From NCBI GenBank assembly GCA_015152555.1, contig SUTS01000005.1:1-64000 (forward strand): 64,000 nt of DNA, in the 5' to 3' direction. This document shows positions 1 through 8,326 of the stretch, in pieces. The notes beneath the pieces were generated by a model. The model did no database searches. It was not told where the DNA came from and saw only the letters and a list, made by a program, of their open reading frames with translations. Origin of the DNA: Cyanobacteria bacterium SIG26. Lineage in GTDB: Bacteria; Cyanobacteriota; Vampirovibrionia; Gastranaerophilales; Gastranaerophilaceae. Each line of letters opens with the position of its first letter. The first letter of the stretch is position 1. Position numbers and translations under genes: made by a program.

Positions 1-867
1 TGGAACGTAACTCCCGACATAAATATGGGAGAGGTTCAAGCCCTAGCTCAAGCGTGGACTGCACCTATTGCTCAACAACAAGCAGGACAACAGTTTAGCC
101 AAGCTAATTCCGGCGTAACTGCAATAAGAACAAAACTTGATTCACTATTATTAAGCGAACACGCAACAACCGAAGATAGAGAAAAAGCAAATGAATATCT
201 TGCTAAAATTGATAAATTAGAAAAAGAACTTCAAGAATTAAAAAACAATCCGGAAATAACGGCACAAGAAGTTTTTGACAAATCTTTTGAAATAGAAAAA
301 GAATTACGCGCTATTGCTACAAATGTTGGCGAATTAGCAACAAAAGTAAATCAAGCTGCGCAACAAGCTCAACAAGTGCAAGAACAAGCGCAAACCAATG
401 AGTCTCAAGGGATAAGCTCACAATCTGCAACAAATTCAAATTCTATAAAAACAGATTTGAATTGTGAACTAAAACCAGGATTATTTAAGGGTAAACTTGC
501 AGGACACGAAGGAACTGTTGTAAGACTTTCAAAAAAATACGGAGTCTCACCTGCTCTTGTCGCATCAATTATTGGTTTAGAATCCGGTTGGGGAACAAGT
601 AACCTAGCTCAACATAACAACTTTGGCGGATATCGTGCGGCAGGAGATTTAGGCAAAAACGCAAAAGGTTTTGGATATTTCTCAACAGTAGAAAAAGGTC
701 TTGAAGCAATGATTAAAAACTTGGCATCTTATTCAAGCCGATATAAAGAGGTTAAAGCTGTTGATTTTGACAATTTAGATGCTATTGCTAAACATTATTG
801 TAGCGCAGAATGGGCAGGACGCGTAAGAAACATGTATAACAGTCGTGTAAAAAATTACTTAGCATAA
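1..867 (+). CDS. Glucosaminidase-domain peptidoglycan hydrolase (5' partial)
   Basis: The reading frame is open to base 1, so the real start is probably outside the window; the first internal ATG is at 25. The N-terminal half is Gln/Ala-rich and predicted coiled coil. The last ~120 residues match the glucosaminidase family (FlgJ / endo-beta-N-acetylglucosaminidase type), with the signature ESGWGTSN holding the likely catalytic Glu, followed by NNFGG and a Tyr-rich C-terminus. Enzymes of this family cut the glycan strand of peptidoglycan. No signal peptide can be judged because the start is missing. Phage or flagellar use is possible; family call is good, role uncertain. Confidence 0.75.
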   Translation, partial: WNVTPDINMGEVQALAQAWTAPIAQQQAGQQFSQANSGVTAIRTKLDSLLLSEHATTEDREKANEYLAKIDKLEKELQELKNNPEITAQEVFDKSFEIEKELRAIATNVGELATKVNQAAQQAQQVQEQAQTNESQGISSQSATNSNSIKTDLNCELKPGLFKGKLAGHEGTVVRLSKKYGVSPALVASIIGLESGWGTSNLAQHNNFGGYRAAGDLGKNAKGFGYFSTVEKGLEAMIKNLASYSSRYKEVKAVDFDNLDAIAKHYCSAEWAGRVRNMYNSRVKNYLA

Positions 868-879
868 TTATTTATATAT

Positions 880-1014
880 AAGCTGATAAGGGGATTTTAC
901 AAAAGCGTTGCTGAGAGTCGGTTGCTCGAAGCTTACGCTTTCATATGCAACTTGTTGCTAACCCATAAATTTTGTCAACTACAAAATTTATGGTTCAAAG
1001 ACACAATCAGCTTT
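880..1014 (-). pseudogene. Degenerate tRNA-Thr-like copy / att-like duplication
   Basis: Bases 880-896 repeat exactly the 17 bp at 1058-1074 that form the 3' end of the neighbouring tRNA-Thr gene. A second patch near 928-945 (GAGTCGGTTGCTC) resembles the tRNA's GAATCAGTTGCTC, and an ATCAGCTT at about 1007-1014 mirrors the tRNA 5' end. The interior is longer than a tRNA and contains a perfect 13-bp stem hairpin (963-975 with 981-993, CCATAAATTTTGT). It cannot fold as a tRNA. It is either a decayed duplicate with an insertion or a scar of integration at the tRNA 3' end. Confidence 0.5.
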
Positions 1015-1058
1015 TAAACATTAATTATACACATCCAACGTTCTCAAAGTATTTTAAA

Positions 1059-1131
<73 letters not shown>

Positions 1132-1464
1132 TTATATTTGTATATTGGCAACAATCACCAAAAATAAAAATACTTTTACAGTAATAATTATACTCAAAAT
1201 AGCTAAAATAAACCATAATTTAACCCAAAATCTTTGAGAACGATTGAATTCTTCAACAGAAGACCAAGATTTAGAATCCCAGGCCCATTTATTACCGACA
1301 CACCCAAACCAAGTAGAAATTAATAATGGACCGACTAGGGGGATTAAGCAAGCAGGGAAATACAACAATGTAATATATTTACCATGAAAAATACCCCAAA
1401 TCCAATTTAATAAAAACGCACCCCAATTAAACTTTTTTAAATTTTGTTCCATAAAACCGCCCAT
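1132..1464 (-). CDS. Small membrane protein, DUF2628-like
   Basis: A 110-residue protein with three hydrophobic segments (about residues 14-30, 34-55 and 83-107) and the pattern FNWGAFLLNWIWG plus WAW, resembling small DUF2628-type inner membrane proteins of unknown function. Its ATG overlaps the stop codon of the upstream gene (TAATG), which indicates translational coupling and supports this start; an internal Met at residue 5 is the alternative. The stop codon abuts tRNA-Thr with no spacer. Confidence 0.75.
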   Translation of the reverse strand: MGGFMEQNLKKFNWGAFLLNWIWGIFHGKYITLLYFPACLIPLVGPLLISTWFGCVGNKWAWDSKSWSSVEEFNRSQRFWVKLWFILAILSIIITVKVFLFLVIVANIQI

Positions 1465-2189
1465 TATCTTGTAATAACAATAGTTAATGCACCTTGCTCG
1501 TCGCCATAATGTGAAAAGGTTATAGTTTCATATTTATACGATTTTATAAGCCCTTTTACATCACAAAACTGAACTCTCGGATGCTTATATGAATACTTGA
1601 AAAATTGTCTATCTGTATCATTTACAAGCAATAACGTTTTTGATTTAAAAAACGGTCGAGTTACTGTAATTTTATCATTTTCTATCTGAGAAATTTTAAC
1701 AATTTCAGCTTTTGGAAATATAGATTTCAATTCTTCGTCAGACAATAGGACTTGAACAAACTGCTCGTCTTCATAAATCACTTGATAATATTTCAAATTA
1801 TTATTATCGACGGCAATCAATTTACCATCTTTTAAAAACTCATAATTAGAAGTTAATGTCGCGGCAATTTGTTTTTTGTCAAGCATTAAGTTAGTCGTTT
1901 TATAAATGTTTGAAGACATTTTCTTGGTCAAGGTAATAGTGTTCAAACTCATTGATTGATCTGTCTGATCATCAATATCTCCATCTTCTGAACCCGATAA
2001 ACTTTCATCTACTTGGTTTACAACTTTTTTCTTTTCGGGCTTTACAATTGTATCAGACCAAACTGCATTATCAACATCATACATAATTTTTTCATTGTGA
2101 TACACAATATCAGAAGGATTAAATGCAAATCCTACATTACCAACCATCAACAGTACAAAAACCACGAGCTTCAATATGTACTTTTTCAT
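1464..2189 (-). CDS. Exported protein of unknown function
   Basis: The protein begins with a typical signal peptide (MKKY, hydrophobic VVFVLLMVGNVG, then AFA-like cleavage around residue 23). The mature part has no domain I recognise; it has an acidic stretch (about residues 65-78) followed by beta-rich sequence. A good Shine-Dalgarno (AAGGGAG) precedes the ATG. It is the first gene of a coupled pair with the small membrane protein, so the two may act together in the envelope. Confidence 0.75.
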   Translation of the reverse strand: MKKYILKLVVFVLLMVGNVGFAFNPSDIVYHNEKIMYDVDNAVWSDTIVKPEKKKVVNQVDESLSGSEDGDIDDQTDQSMSLNTITLTKKMSSNIYKTTNLMLDKKQIAATLTSNYEFLKDGKLIAVDNNNLKYYQVIYEDEQFVQVLLSDEELKSIFPKAEIVKISQIENDKITVTRPFFKSKTLLLVNDTDRQFFKYSYKHPRVQFCDVKGLIKSYKYETITFSHYGDEQGALTIVITR

Positions 2190-2251
2190 TAAAAAACACT
2201 CCCTTTTGCCTTAATACTAATAAAAATACCACAAAGAGCAGAAAAGTACAA

Positions 2252-2668
2252 TTAACTTCCAAACGATTTTCTATGAATATGGTTATATTCATCAATTTTA
2301 TCCTGAATTTCGTATGAAAGAACTTCTTTTGTTTTTTTATTCAAATCTTTAATTACATACTTTTCTATAGAATATTTAGGACCATAGAGGAATTTACCCA
2401 GTTTGTTAAAGGCGCGATGTAATTTATATTCAGCCACATTTTGAGGTGTCGGCTCAATAAGCATATTTATCGCTAAATAATCAAAAGGTGTACATCTGGT
2501 TACATCCAATGTCAAATTTCCATTTCTATCAGAACCCAAAAAGATATCATTTGGATTTAATTGTCCTAAACCATAGGAATACTCCAACTTTTCCTGATTA
2601 TCCTTTGACAATCTATAAAATGATGATTTTAAAAATGTTTGGCCAAATGAAATATTACTAATTTTCAT
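2252..2668 (-). CDS. ISF-motif protein, unknown function
   Basis: A 138-residue soluble protein without signal peptide. Its N-terminus reads MKISNISFGQTF, placing Ile-Ser-Phe-Gly at residues 6-9, the motif shared with several other proteins of this window. No known domain is visible; the C-terminal third is Lys/Asp-rich. There is no Shine-Dalgarno; instead the box GCAAAAAATATTTT (2688-2701) lies 19 nt upstream of the ATG with a TATACA-like -10 almost touching the start, so a leaderless mRNA is likely. Confidence 0.75.
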   Translation of the reverse strand: MKISNISFGQTFLKSSFYRLSKDNQEKLEYSYGLGQLNPNDIFLGSDRNGNLTLDVTRCTPFDYLAINMLIEPTPQNVAEYKLHRAFNKLGKFLYGPKYSIEKYVIKDLNKKTKEVLSYEIQDKIDEYNHIHRKSFGS

Positions 2669-2686
2669 ACAATGTATAAAACCCGT

Positions 2687-2701
2687 AAAAATATTTTTTG
2701 C
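2687..2701 (-). promoter_or_regulatory. GCAAAAAATATTTT-box promoter
   Basis: The 14-mer GCAAAAAATATTTT on the minus strand recurs exactly at 26767-26780 and 38197-38210, each time 18-19 nt before the ATG of an N-terminally motif-tagged gene. Here a TTATAC/TATACA element follows 4-5 nt from the start codon. Inferred promoter; the transcription start would fall at or near the A of ATG. Confidence 0.5.
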
Positions 2702-4374
2702 TAGGAGAAATTATTTATATATTCAACCAAAATATTATTAACTTTTGCAAAAACATCATTCCAACCATTATTTTCAGATGCCTGTATAGGCTTAACCGAG
2801 TCATACCAACCGACATTTTCACCATCAAGTTTGTACCATCTATAATTTGTATATTTATTAAATAAACCTAATGTTTTAACGCCTAATGCACCTGCCAAAT
2901 TCAAAATGACATTATCTGTTGAAACAACAACATCCATATTTTTAATAGCACAAGCTGTAGCGACAAAATTTTCAAAAGTTTGCCCTAAACTATTAACACC
3001 ATCTTCGTCGTAACCGACTTGAAGCGAATAAAATTCTATATTATCTGATTTTAAAAGATTTTTAACTTTACGAAAATCAATATCACGTCCGTTATAATTC
3101 GCATTTCTATCACCGGAATATGCAAATCCTACTTTGAGTTTTGACGTTTTTTTCAAATGTTTTTTTGCATAATCTTTAATTTTAGCTTTTGAAACATCTA
3201 TATAACCATCCACAAATGGTATCTCCTTTACGTTTGTACCAAGCGCATAAGGAGCATCAAGCAAGGCGATACTAACATCATATTTAACATTATCAGCTTC
3301 AAACATCGACTTTGATAAGACAGATATACCTTGCGAAATTACTTTTGATTTTTTTATCAAATCATATACTTCATCTTGCACAACGAATATAATTTTTTTA
3401 GCTAGATTCCTTAAAGCCGGTACAAACCTACAATACATAAAAGTATCACCAAAGCCCTGTTCATAATGCACTAACAATATTTTGTCAGATATATCCGATT
3501 TAAAATCCCACTTTTTATCAATATCCCTTAATGGATATTCCAAATTTTTATCACAAGTTAAAAATCGATGAGAAAAATACTTATGACCTATCTCAAATTC
3601 TCCACAACTTATCAAAAACGCTCCGTAATTATAATAATCGGTTTCTGTCGGATTATTTGAAAGCAACTCTTGATAATATCTATTGGCGTTATTTTTATCA
3701 CCTAATTTGTCATAAGCAAAAGCTAAGCCGTGCAATGTTAATCGCTCTTTTGGCTTTATGTTATAAGCCTTTAAGAAATAATACACCTGATCTTTTAAAC
3801 TTAAATCTCCGTATAATTTCGCATACAAACTAGCCAAAATCGTATATACAACCGACTTAGTTTCATCAATTTCCGTATATTTTTCGTAGTATTTTATAGC
3901 ATTTTTATAATCTTTTAATTGTAAATTATAAAAATTACCTAAAGTTAACAACAATAACGGTCTATTAGTTTCTTTTTTTTCATATAGTTTTAAAAATTTA
4001 TAAGCCAAATCATTATTACCTAAATTTGATAAAACAATTGCTATTTGATAATAGCTGTCAGAAGGCAATACAGATTTCACCATAAGAAAACGAAACATAA
4101 ATAAAACATCTGAATATTGCTCATTAGCATTTTTTTCTTTTATATAATTGTGCATCACACCGAACAAATTTTTCTTCATTGCCTCAGGTGCTTCTTGCCT
4201 CATTGAAACAAATTTTTTATACACAAAAAAAGATTCATCAGTTATTGTATAATCTTCTGATGAAATTTGCTCCAAAAATTTATCAAAAGCAAACAATAAA
4301 TCTGAAGAAATTTCATTTTCTTCAACAGCTTTAGTATCTAAATTAAATAAATATTTAATCTCTTCTATTAACAT
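2701..4374 (-). CDS. TPR protein with GT9/GT41-like glycosyltransferase domain
   Basis: Residues ~100-270 carry tandem TPR helices (for example LGNFYNLQLKDYKNAIKYYE and LAFAYDKLGD). Residues ~300-550 look like a GT-B glycosyltransferase of the heptosyltransferase/OGT-like type: HYEQGFGDTFMYCRFVPAL, KVGFAYSGD, and VVSTDNVILNLAGALG near the C-terminus, the expected nucleotide-sugar-binding area. There is no signal peptide. The ATG has no Shine-Dalgarno but lies exactly 6 nt after TATTAT, suggesting leaderless translation. Probable role: protein or glycan glycosylation; acceptor unknown. Confidence 0.75.
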   Translation of the reverse strand: MLIEEIKYLFNLDTKAVEENEISSDLLFAFDKFLEQISSEDYTITDESFFVYKKFVSMRQEAPEAMKKNLFGVMHNYIKEKNANEQYSDVLFMFRFLMVKSVLPSDSYYQIAIVLSNLGNNDLAYKFLKLYEKKETNRPLLLLTLGNFYNLQLKDYKNAIKYYEKYTEIDETKSVVYTILASLYAKLYGDLSLKDQVYYFLKAYNIKPKERLTLHGLAFAYDKLGDKNNANRYYQELLSNNPTETDYYNYGAFLISCGEFEIGHKYFSHRFLTCDKNLEYPLRDIDKKWDFKSDISDKILLVHYEQGFGDTFMYCRFVPALRNLAKKIIFVVQDEVYDLIKKSKVISQGISVLSKSMFEADNVKYDVSIALLDAPYALGTNVKEIPFVDGYIDVSKAKIKDYAKKHLKKTSKLKVGFAYSGDRNANYNGRDIDFRKVKNLLKSDNIEFYSLQVGYDEDGVNSLGQTFENFVATACAIKNMDVVVSTDNVILNLAGALGVKTLGLFNKYTNYRWYKLDGENVGWYDSVKPIQASENNGWNDVFAKVNNILVEYINNFS

Positions 4375-4380
4375 AAAAAC

Positions 4381-4386
4381 ATAATA
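4381..4386 (-). promoter_or_regulatory. -10 element of leaderless TPR-glycosyltransferase gene
   Basis: On the minus strand TATTAT is followed by six bases (GTTTTT) and then the ATG at 4374, the spacing expected if transcription begins on the start codon. No convincing -35 is visible 16-18 nt upstream, so this is a moderate call. Confidence 0.35.
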
Positions 4387-4553
4387 ACATAGGTTTAAAT
4401 AAATTACTTAATCCGAAAATAGGAATTTATTACAAATTTGTAATAAATTATAAAAATTAGTAGCAAAAAAAAATCTTTACTTGTATTATACATAACAAAT
4501 AAACATGTATTTTATAAAAAAACTATCACTCTAACCGGAAAGGATTTTGCACA

Positions 4554-5018
4554 ATGATTAGCCCTATCTCTTTTGGCTCAAACATGGATATATATAACGA
4601 TTATTATAAGAACTTACGCCACGACCAAAAAGTTGATTTTGAAAATTTTAATGGCAGAAGAACTATTAAAATTTATCGAGGTGACACATTTTTAAATAAA
4701 ATCACAGAAAAACTAGATCCTAAAAAACCTTGGTTTTTTATTCGCTATATGCTAAACAAAGGTACAAAAAAAGAACCAAACTTAGTAGACACATCTTATT
4801 CTTTCAGAGGTCCAGGCGGAAATCTTATAGTTCACCTCAATGAACCTAACGGCATCGAAAGAAAAGGAGTAACTCTACATGTACATAGACTTGGTTTCGA
4901 TACATTCAAAAAGCAATTCGACAGCCTTTCTGACATGAGATCAAGCAAAATTTTCCAAGAAAAATTAAAGCAAGTTTTAAATAAACCCGATAAAAATGTT
5001 ATCAAATATCTTCTCTAA
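4554..5018 (+). CDS. ISF-motif protein, unknown function
   Basis: A 154-residue soluble protein starting MISPISFGSN, with Ile-Ser-Phe-Gly at residues 5-8. The rest has no recognisable domain; it is basic, with a glycine-rich turn (RGPGGN) around residue 85 and a His-x-His near residue 107. Unlike the leaderless members it has a leader with Shine-Dalgarno GGAAAGGA (4540-4547). A GCAAAAAAAAATCT box at 4463-4476 followed by TATTATA predicts transcription starting near 4495. It converges with the next gene, overlapping by 4 nt. Confidence 0.75.
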   Translation: MISPISFGSNMDIYNDYYKNLRHDQKVDFENFNGRRTIKIYRGDTFLNKITEKLDPKKPWFFIRYMLNKGTKKEPNLVDTSYSFRGPGGNLIVHLNEPNGIERKGVTLHVHRLGFDTFKKQFDSLSDMRSSKIFQEKLKQVLNKPDKNVIKYLL

Positions 5019-5824
5019 TAATCAAGTTTAATCTTAATCCGTTCGACATCACTAAAATCGGACGGATTTGATTTTTTAGTTGTATTCGACAACAACATAA
5101 TCGCTGAAACCTTTGCATATTTACGATTCGTATTTTGGGGGAATAGTGTTATATCATCATACTGATAATTTCTAATCAATTGAACAACTCTATCCTTATC
5201 TTTCTGCGACAAGGACATTGAAAATACTTTTATATTACTAATTTTACCAGTATTATCAACTTCAAAAGAATACTGGAACCAATCACCATCGTTGTATTTA
5301 TCTAATTCTCGTATAGATAAGCTATCATCCAAAATCCTATTTACAAAATTCGATTTCCATGTACTCCAATCAATATTTTTATACAAGTAACGGGGCTCTC
5401 GTTTTCTCGGATTTTTACTTTCTTCAGCTATTTTTTTTGCTTGATCCAAGGCAATATCCAAATGCGAATCATCCAAATTCTTATGTACAATTCCACTTTG
5501 TTGTCCATCAAATACAATAGAATTATCCTCGGAATTTATTTTTGAATCACTAAAAGTAACACTACTATTTATAAAATTATCAGTATAATCTACAGACAAA
5601 TTTGAATTTGTAGCATCAATTTTAGAATTATTAATATCTGTTTTAGAAACCTTAATATCCATCTTAGCAGGATTTTTCACAAATTCCGCAGACTCATGAC
5701 CTAAATTTACATCACTATTAGAAAACTTCACACGTTTTATTGTAGATGAATCATCTAACGATAACACAAACGTTGTCACAAATACAAAGATTATTAGACA
5801 TATAATCCATCCATTTTTATTCAT
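5015..5824 (-). CDS. Membrane-anchored TonB-like protein
   Basis: It has an N-terminal signal-anchor (GWIICLIIFVFVTTFVLSL) followed by a low-complexity Asn/Ser/Asp-rich stretch (about residues 30-120) that may be a flexible periplasmic linker. The last ~120 residues resemble a TonB C-terminal domain (FSFEVDNTGKISNIKV pattern with a downstream helix-strand). It is the last gene of a three-gene operon after the 414-residue membrane protein; a GTG at 5830 immediately after that gene's TAG is an alternative start. Energy-transduction or periplasm-spanning role is inferred. Confidence 0.65.
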   Translation of the reverse strand: MNKNGWIICLIIFVFVTTFVLSLDDSSTIKRVKFSNSDVNLGHESAEFVKNPAKMDIKVSKTDINNSKIDATNSNLSVDYTDNFINSSVTFSDSKINSEDNSIVFDGQQSGIVHKNLDDSHLDIALDQAKKIAEESKNPRKREPRYLYKNIDWSTWKSNFVNRILDDSLSIRELDKYNDGDWFQYSFEVDNTGKISNIKVFSMSLSQKDKDRVVQLIRNYQYDDITLFPQNTNRKYAKVSAIMLLSNTTKKSNPSDFSDVERIKIKLDY

Positions 5825-5830
5825 AAACAC

Positions 5831-7075
5831 CTAATCCAATATTGACAACAGATCTTCATAGTTATGTATTTTATGAATTGTTGCGCTTAACAAATGAGTT
5901 TCCGCAATCAACAATGCAGTAGGAACAAGAGCAGTTACAAAACTCAAAAACATTCCCTGAATATCTCCACCAATTTCGGTGATAAAATACGAAACGTTCA
6001 TTGTGAATTCAATGAGAATTATAAAACAAGCAATGAACATTACTATAAACTTTTCACGTTCCAAGCTTCTTATAGAATCCAAGCCCAAAACAGTTACACC
6101 GTGACTATTATAATCATGAAATCCATCAAATTTAATAATTTCAGAACCTTTTATTTGTTTGCCGATAGCAAAAGCCCTAACAAATAAAAAGAACGCAAAA
6201 ATGATTAAAAAAGTTGCCAACACTAAAAACACAGGGCTAAACCTTAAACCGGATATTCGAACCCAATTTGCAGCCTCCGGAAAACATCCCGCCAAAGTAT
6301 TTGACACCCCATAAGCCAAAAATGGAGCTGTTAAAAGTCCTATAAAAACTTCAACAACCATTTTCAACTGACTATTCACTAAATTATTTTTAACCGAGTT
6401 AATCCTGTTATCACTCAAAGAATTTACATATCTATAAATCAAAGATCGATAATCCTTCATAACAGTCTCAAAATCTTCACGATATTCACAATTCTGTAAT
6501 TTTTGCTTATCATTTTTTATTTGAAATTTAAAATACCCACTTGCAATCGTAACAGTAGCCAAACCTCCTACAAACAATAAGGAAATAAATAAAGATGCAG
6601 CCACAAAGCCCGGTATAGATTTGTAATAAAACAAATTCATAACATAAGCAACAAATAAAAAAACACAAGAAACTCCGATAATAGTTTTTTGTGGAACATC
6701 TGTATCACCAAGCCTTCTTGCCTTTTTAAATTCTAACAAAGAATAAACTCCGATTTTTAAAATCAAACAAACAGCTAAAACAATCGCGGAAATACCCAAT
6801 AAAAATCCAACATTAGTGGTTAAATTAAGTACGGATGAAGTCTTATCTATTTTCAAACCCAATAAAAAATTTGTTATACCAAACGATGAAACAACAGACA
6901 AAAGCCCTATTGCAATATTTAATAGAAATTGAGTCACAGCGACAGATTTTAGATTATTTTTCAAATCCATGATGCTAAAACCAATCTCTTTTATAATCGC
7001 AATTCTTCTTTTCTCGATAGTACTATCGAAAATATCTTTTGTACCTGCACTTGATGGGTATTTTATATTGTCCAC
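5831..7075 (-). CDS. Polytopic membrane protein, unknown
   Basis: A 414-residue protein with about nine to ten hydrophobic segments and a central soluble loop (about residues 185-225). I do not recognise the family; MotA/ExbB-like function would be attractive next to a TonB-like partner but the characteristic signature is not visible. The start is GTG, chosen because a strong AGGAG (7081-7086) lies 6 nt upstream. It sits 21 nt downstream of the vWA gene and directly abuts the TonB-like gene. Confidence 0.7.
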   Translation of the reverse strand: MDNIKYPSSAGTKDIFDSTIEKRRIAIIKEIGFSIMDLKNNLKSVAVTQFLLNIAIGLLSVVSSFGITNFLLGLKIDKTSSVLNLTTNVGFLLGISAIVLAVCLILKIGVYSLLEFKKARRLGDTDVPQKTIIGVSCVFLFVAYVMNLFYYKSIPGFVAASLFISLLFVGGLATVTIASGYFKFQIKNDKQKLQNCEYREDFETVMKDYRSLIYRYVNSLSDNRINSVKNNLVNSQLKMVVEVFIGLLTAPFLAYGVSNTLAGCFPEAANWVRISGLRFSPVFLVLATFLIIFAFFLFVRAFAIGKQIKGSEIIKFDGFHDYNSHGVTVLGLDSIRSLEREKFIVMFIACFIILIEFTMNVSYFITEIGGDIQGMFLSFVTALVPTALLIAETHLLSATIHKIHNYEDLLSILD

Positions 7076-7096
7076 AAATATCTCCTATGTATTAAT

Positions 7097-7801
7097 TTAT
7101 CTTCCAATTGCACTCAAGAAACGTCGCATTGATTTATTTGTTGTAATCTCATTACCAATAATCAACTTATTTTCACCCAATACAGGGGTTAATTTTTCTT
7201 TTACCATGTCCAATTTTTCCGGAGATGCAAACATAAACATCATCGCAAAATCCTGAGATTGATTTTGTACGTTAGAAACATCATTTGGCAAAGAGTCCCA
7301 ATCAATTTGCTTATTTATATCACCCTCATTTTCAAGATCTCCGATAACAACAACTGCAGGAATATATCCCTCTTTATTCATGTTTATAACATGATTAAAC
7401 GCCTTTTCTAAAGCTAAACCATAAGCCGTACCGTATTCAGTAGCATCAAATTGTGTAAATTTTTCCATTGATTTACGTATCTCGGAACTTGATTGCGGAG
7501 AGCCTTCATAAATTAAATAAGAATCCTCAGAAACTCTCAAAATTTTTATATGATCCTCGGGATCTAACATCGAACACAATTGCCTTATCATCATCTTTTC
7601 TGCCGGCAAATTCGCCAAATTCGAAGCCGATGAATCTACCACAAAAATAACTGCAGCTTTATGGAAATCATCAATTTTCAATTTTGATAATCCAAAAATT
7701 CCCAAAACAATAAAACTAATGAATATAATTCCAAAAATCACTATTTTAAACGTATTATTCATACAAGGAAAATACCATAAAAATACAACAACTGTAATCA
7801 T
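7097..7801 (-). CDS. Membrane-anchored von Willebrand factor A domain protein
   Basis: One transmembrane helix (about residues 19-38) precedes a vWA domain. The MIDAS motif is Asp56-Ser58-Ser60 (VDSSAS), with a Thr in the FDATEYGTAYG loop and a later GDLENEG, so metal binding looks preserved. Such proteins often organise complexes at the membrane. First gene of the operon continuing through the polytopic protein and the TonB-like protein. The start at 7801 lies 6 nt after TAATAC, fitting a leaderless mRNA; Met14 (7762) is the alternative, giving a single clean anchor. Confidence 0.7.
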   Translation of the reverse strand: MITVVVFLWYFPCMNNTFKIVIFGIIFISFIVLGIFGLSKLKIDDFHKAAVIFVVDSSASNLANLPAEKMMIRQLCSMLDPEDHIKILRVSEDSYLIYEGSPQSSSEIRKSMEKFTQFDATEYGTAYGLALEKAFNHVINMNKEGYIPAVVVIGDLENEGDINKQIDWDSLPNDVSNVQNQSQDFAMMFMFASPEKLDMVKEKLTPVLGENKLIIGNEITTNKSMRRFLSAIGR

Positions 7802-7923
7802 ATAAAAGTATTACTTAACAAACTTGTATACATTTATTACAAAAATATTAAATACGGGCAAAATTTACTAAAAAAAACACTTTATATAAGTAAGGTAGTA
7901 GTATTATTATGTAGGTTTAGTTT

Positions 7924-8247
7924 ATGATAAATACAATCATAAAAGCAAGCGTTAAAATAGGTAAACCTATTGCCGAATGCAGCAAGGTCGCACTTAAAGA
8001 TGCTAAAAACTGCAGATTTATTGGTAGGGATATTAATGCAGGAGTTAAACATGGTGCAAGGCTTGCAAGAATGCAAAACCAAAGCACCTTTAGCAGAATA
8101 GGTACACAAAGTATTTCAGTAGCCAGACAAACAAATAAGCACTTACCTGGTATTATTGCAGCAATCTCTCTACCAACTTTTGTTCCAAGCGCATTGTCAT
8201 ATCTTGCCGGAAAAATTCTCCAAAAGTGTTTAGCAAAAATTCTTTAA
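7924..8247 (+). CDS. Small basic protein with hydrophobic C-terminus
   Basis: A 107-residue, lysine/arginine-rich protein with a hydrophobic C-terminal segment (about residues 74-105). No known domain. Upstream, GCAAAATTTACTAA (7858-7871) and TATATA (7883-7888) form a promoter like those of the motif genes, leaving a short leader with only a weak GGT-type ribosome site. Coding status is supported by its isolated position and good local codon pattern, but function is unknown. Confidence 0.55.
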   Translation: MINTIIKASVKIGKPIAECSKVALKDAKNCRFIGRDINAGVKHGARLARMQNQSTFSRIGTQSISVARQTNKHLPGIIAAISLPTFVPSALSYLAGKILQKCLAKIL

Positions 8248-8326
8248 TCCAAATTATTGATTTTAATATACATTTATAGACAAAAATATCTTTATTGTGC
8301 TATAAACACAATTGAGGAGAGTTATA

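Noticed and set aside
881-1014. A second functional tRNA next to tRNA-Thr
   Set aside because: Only the 3'-end segment and patches match; the interior is too long and no clover-leaf forms.
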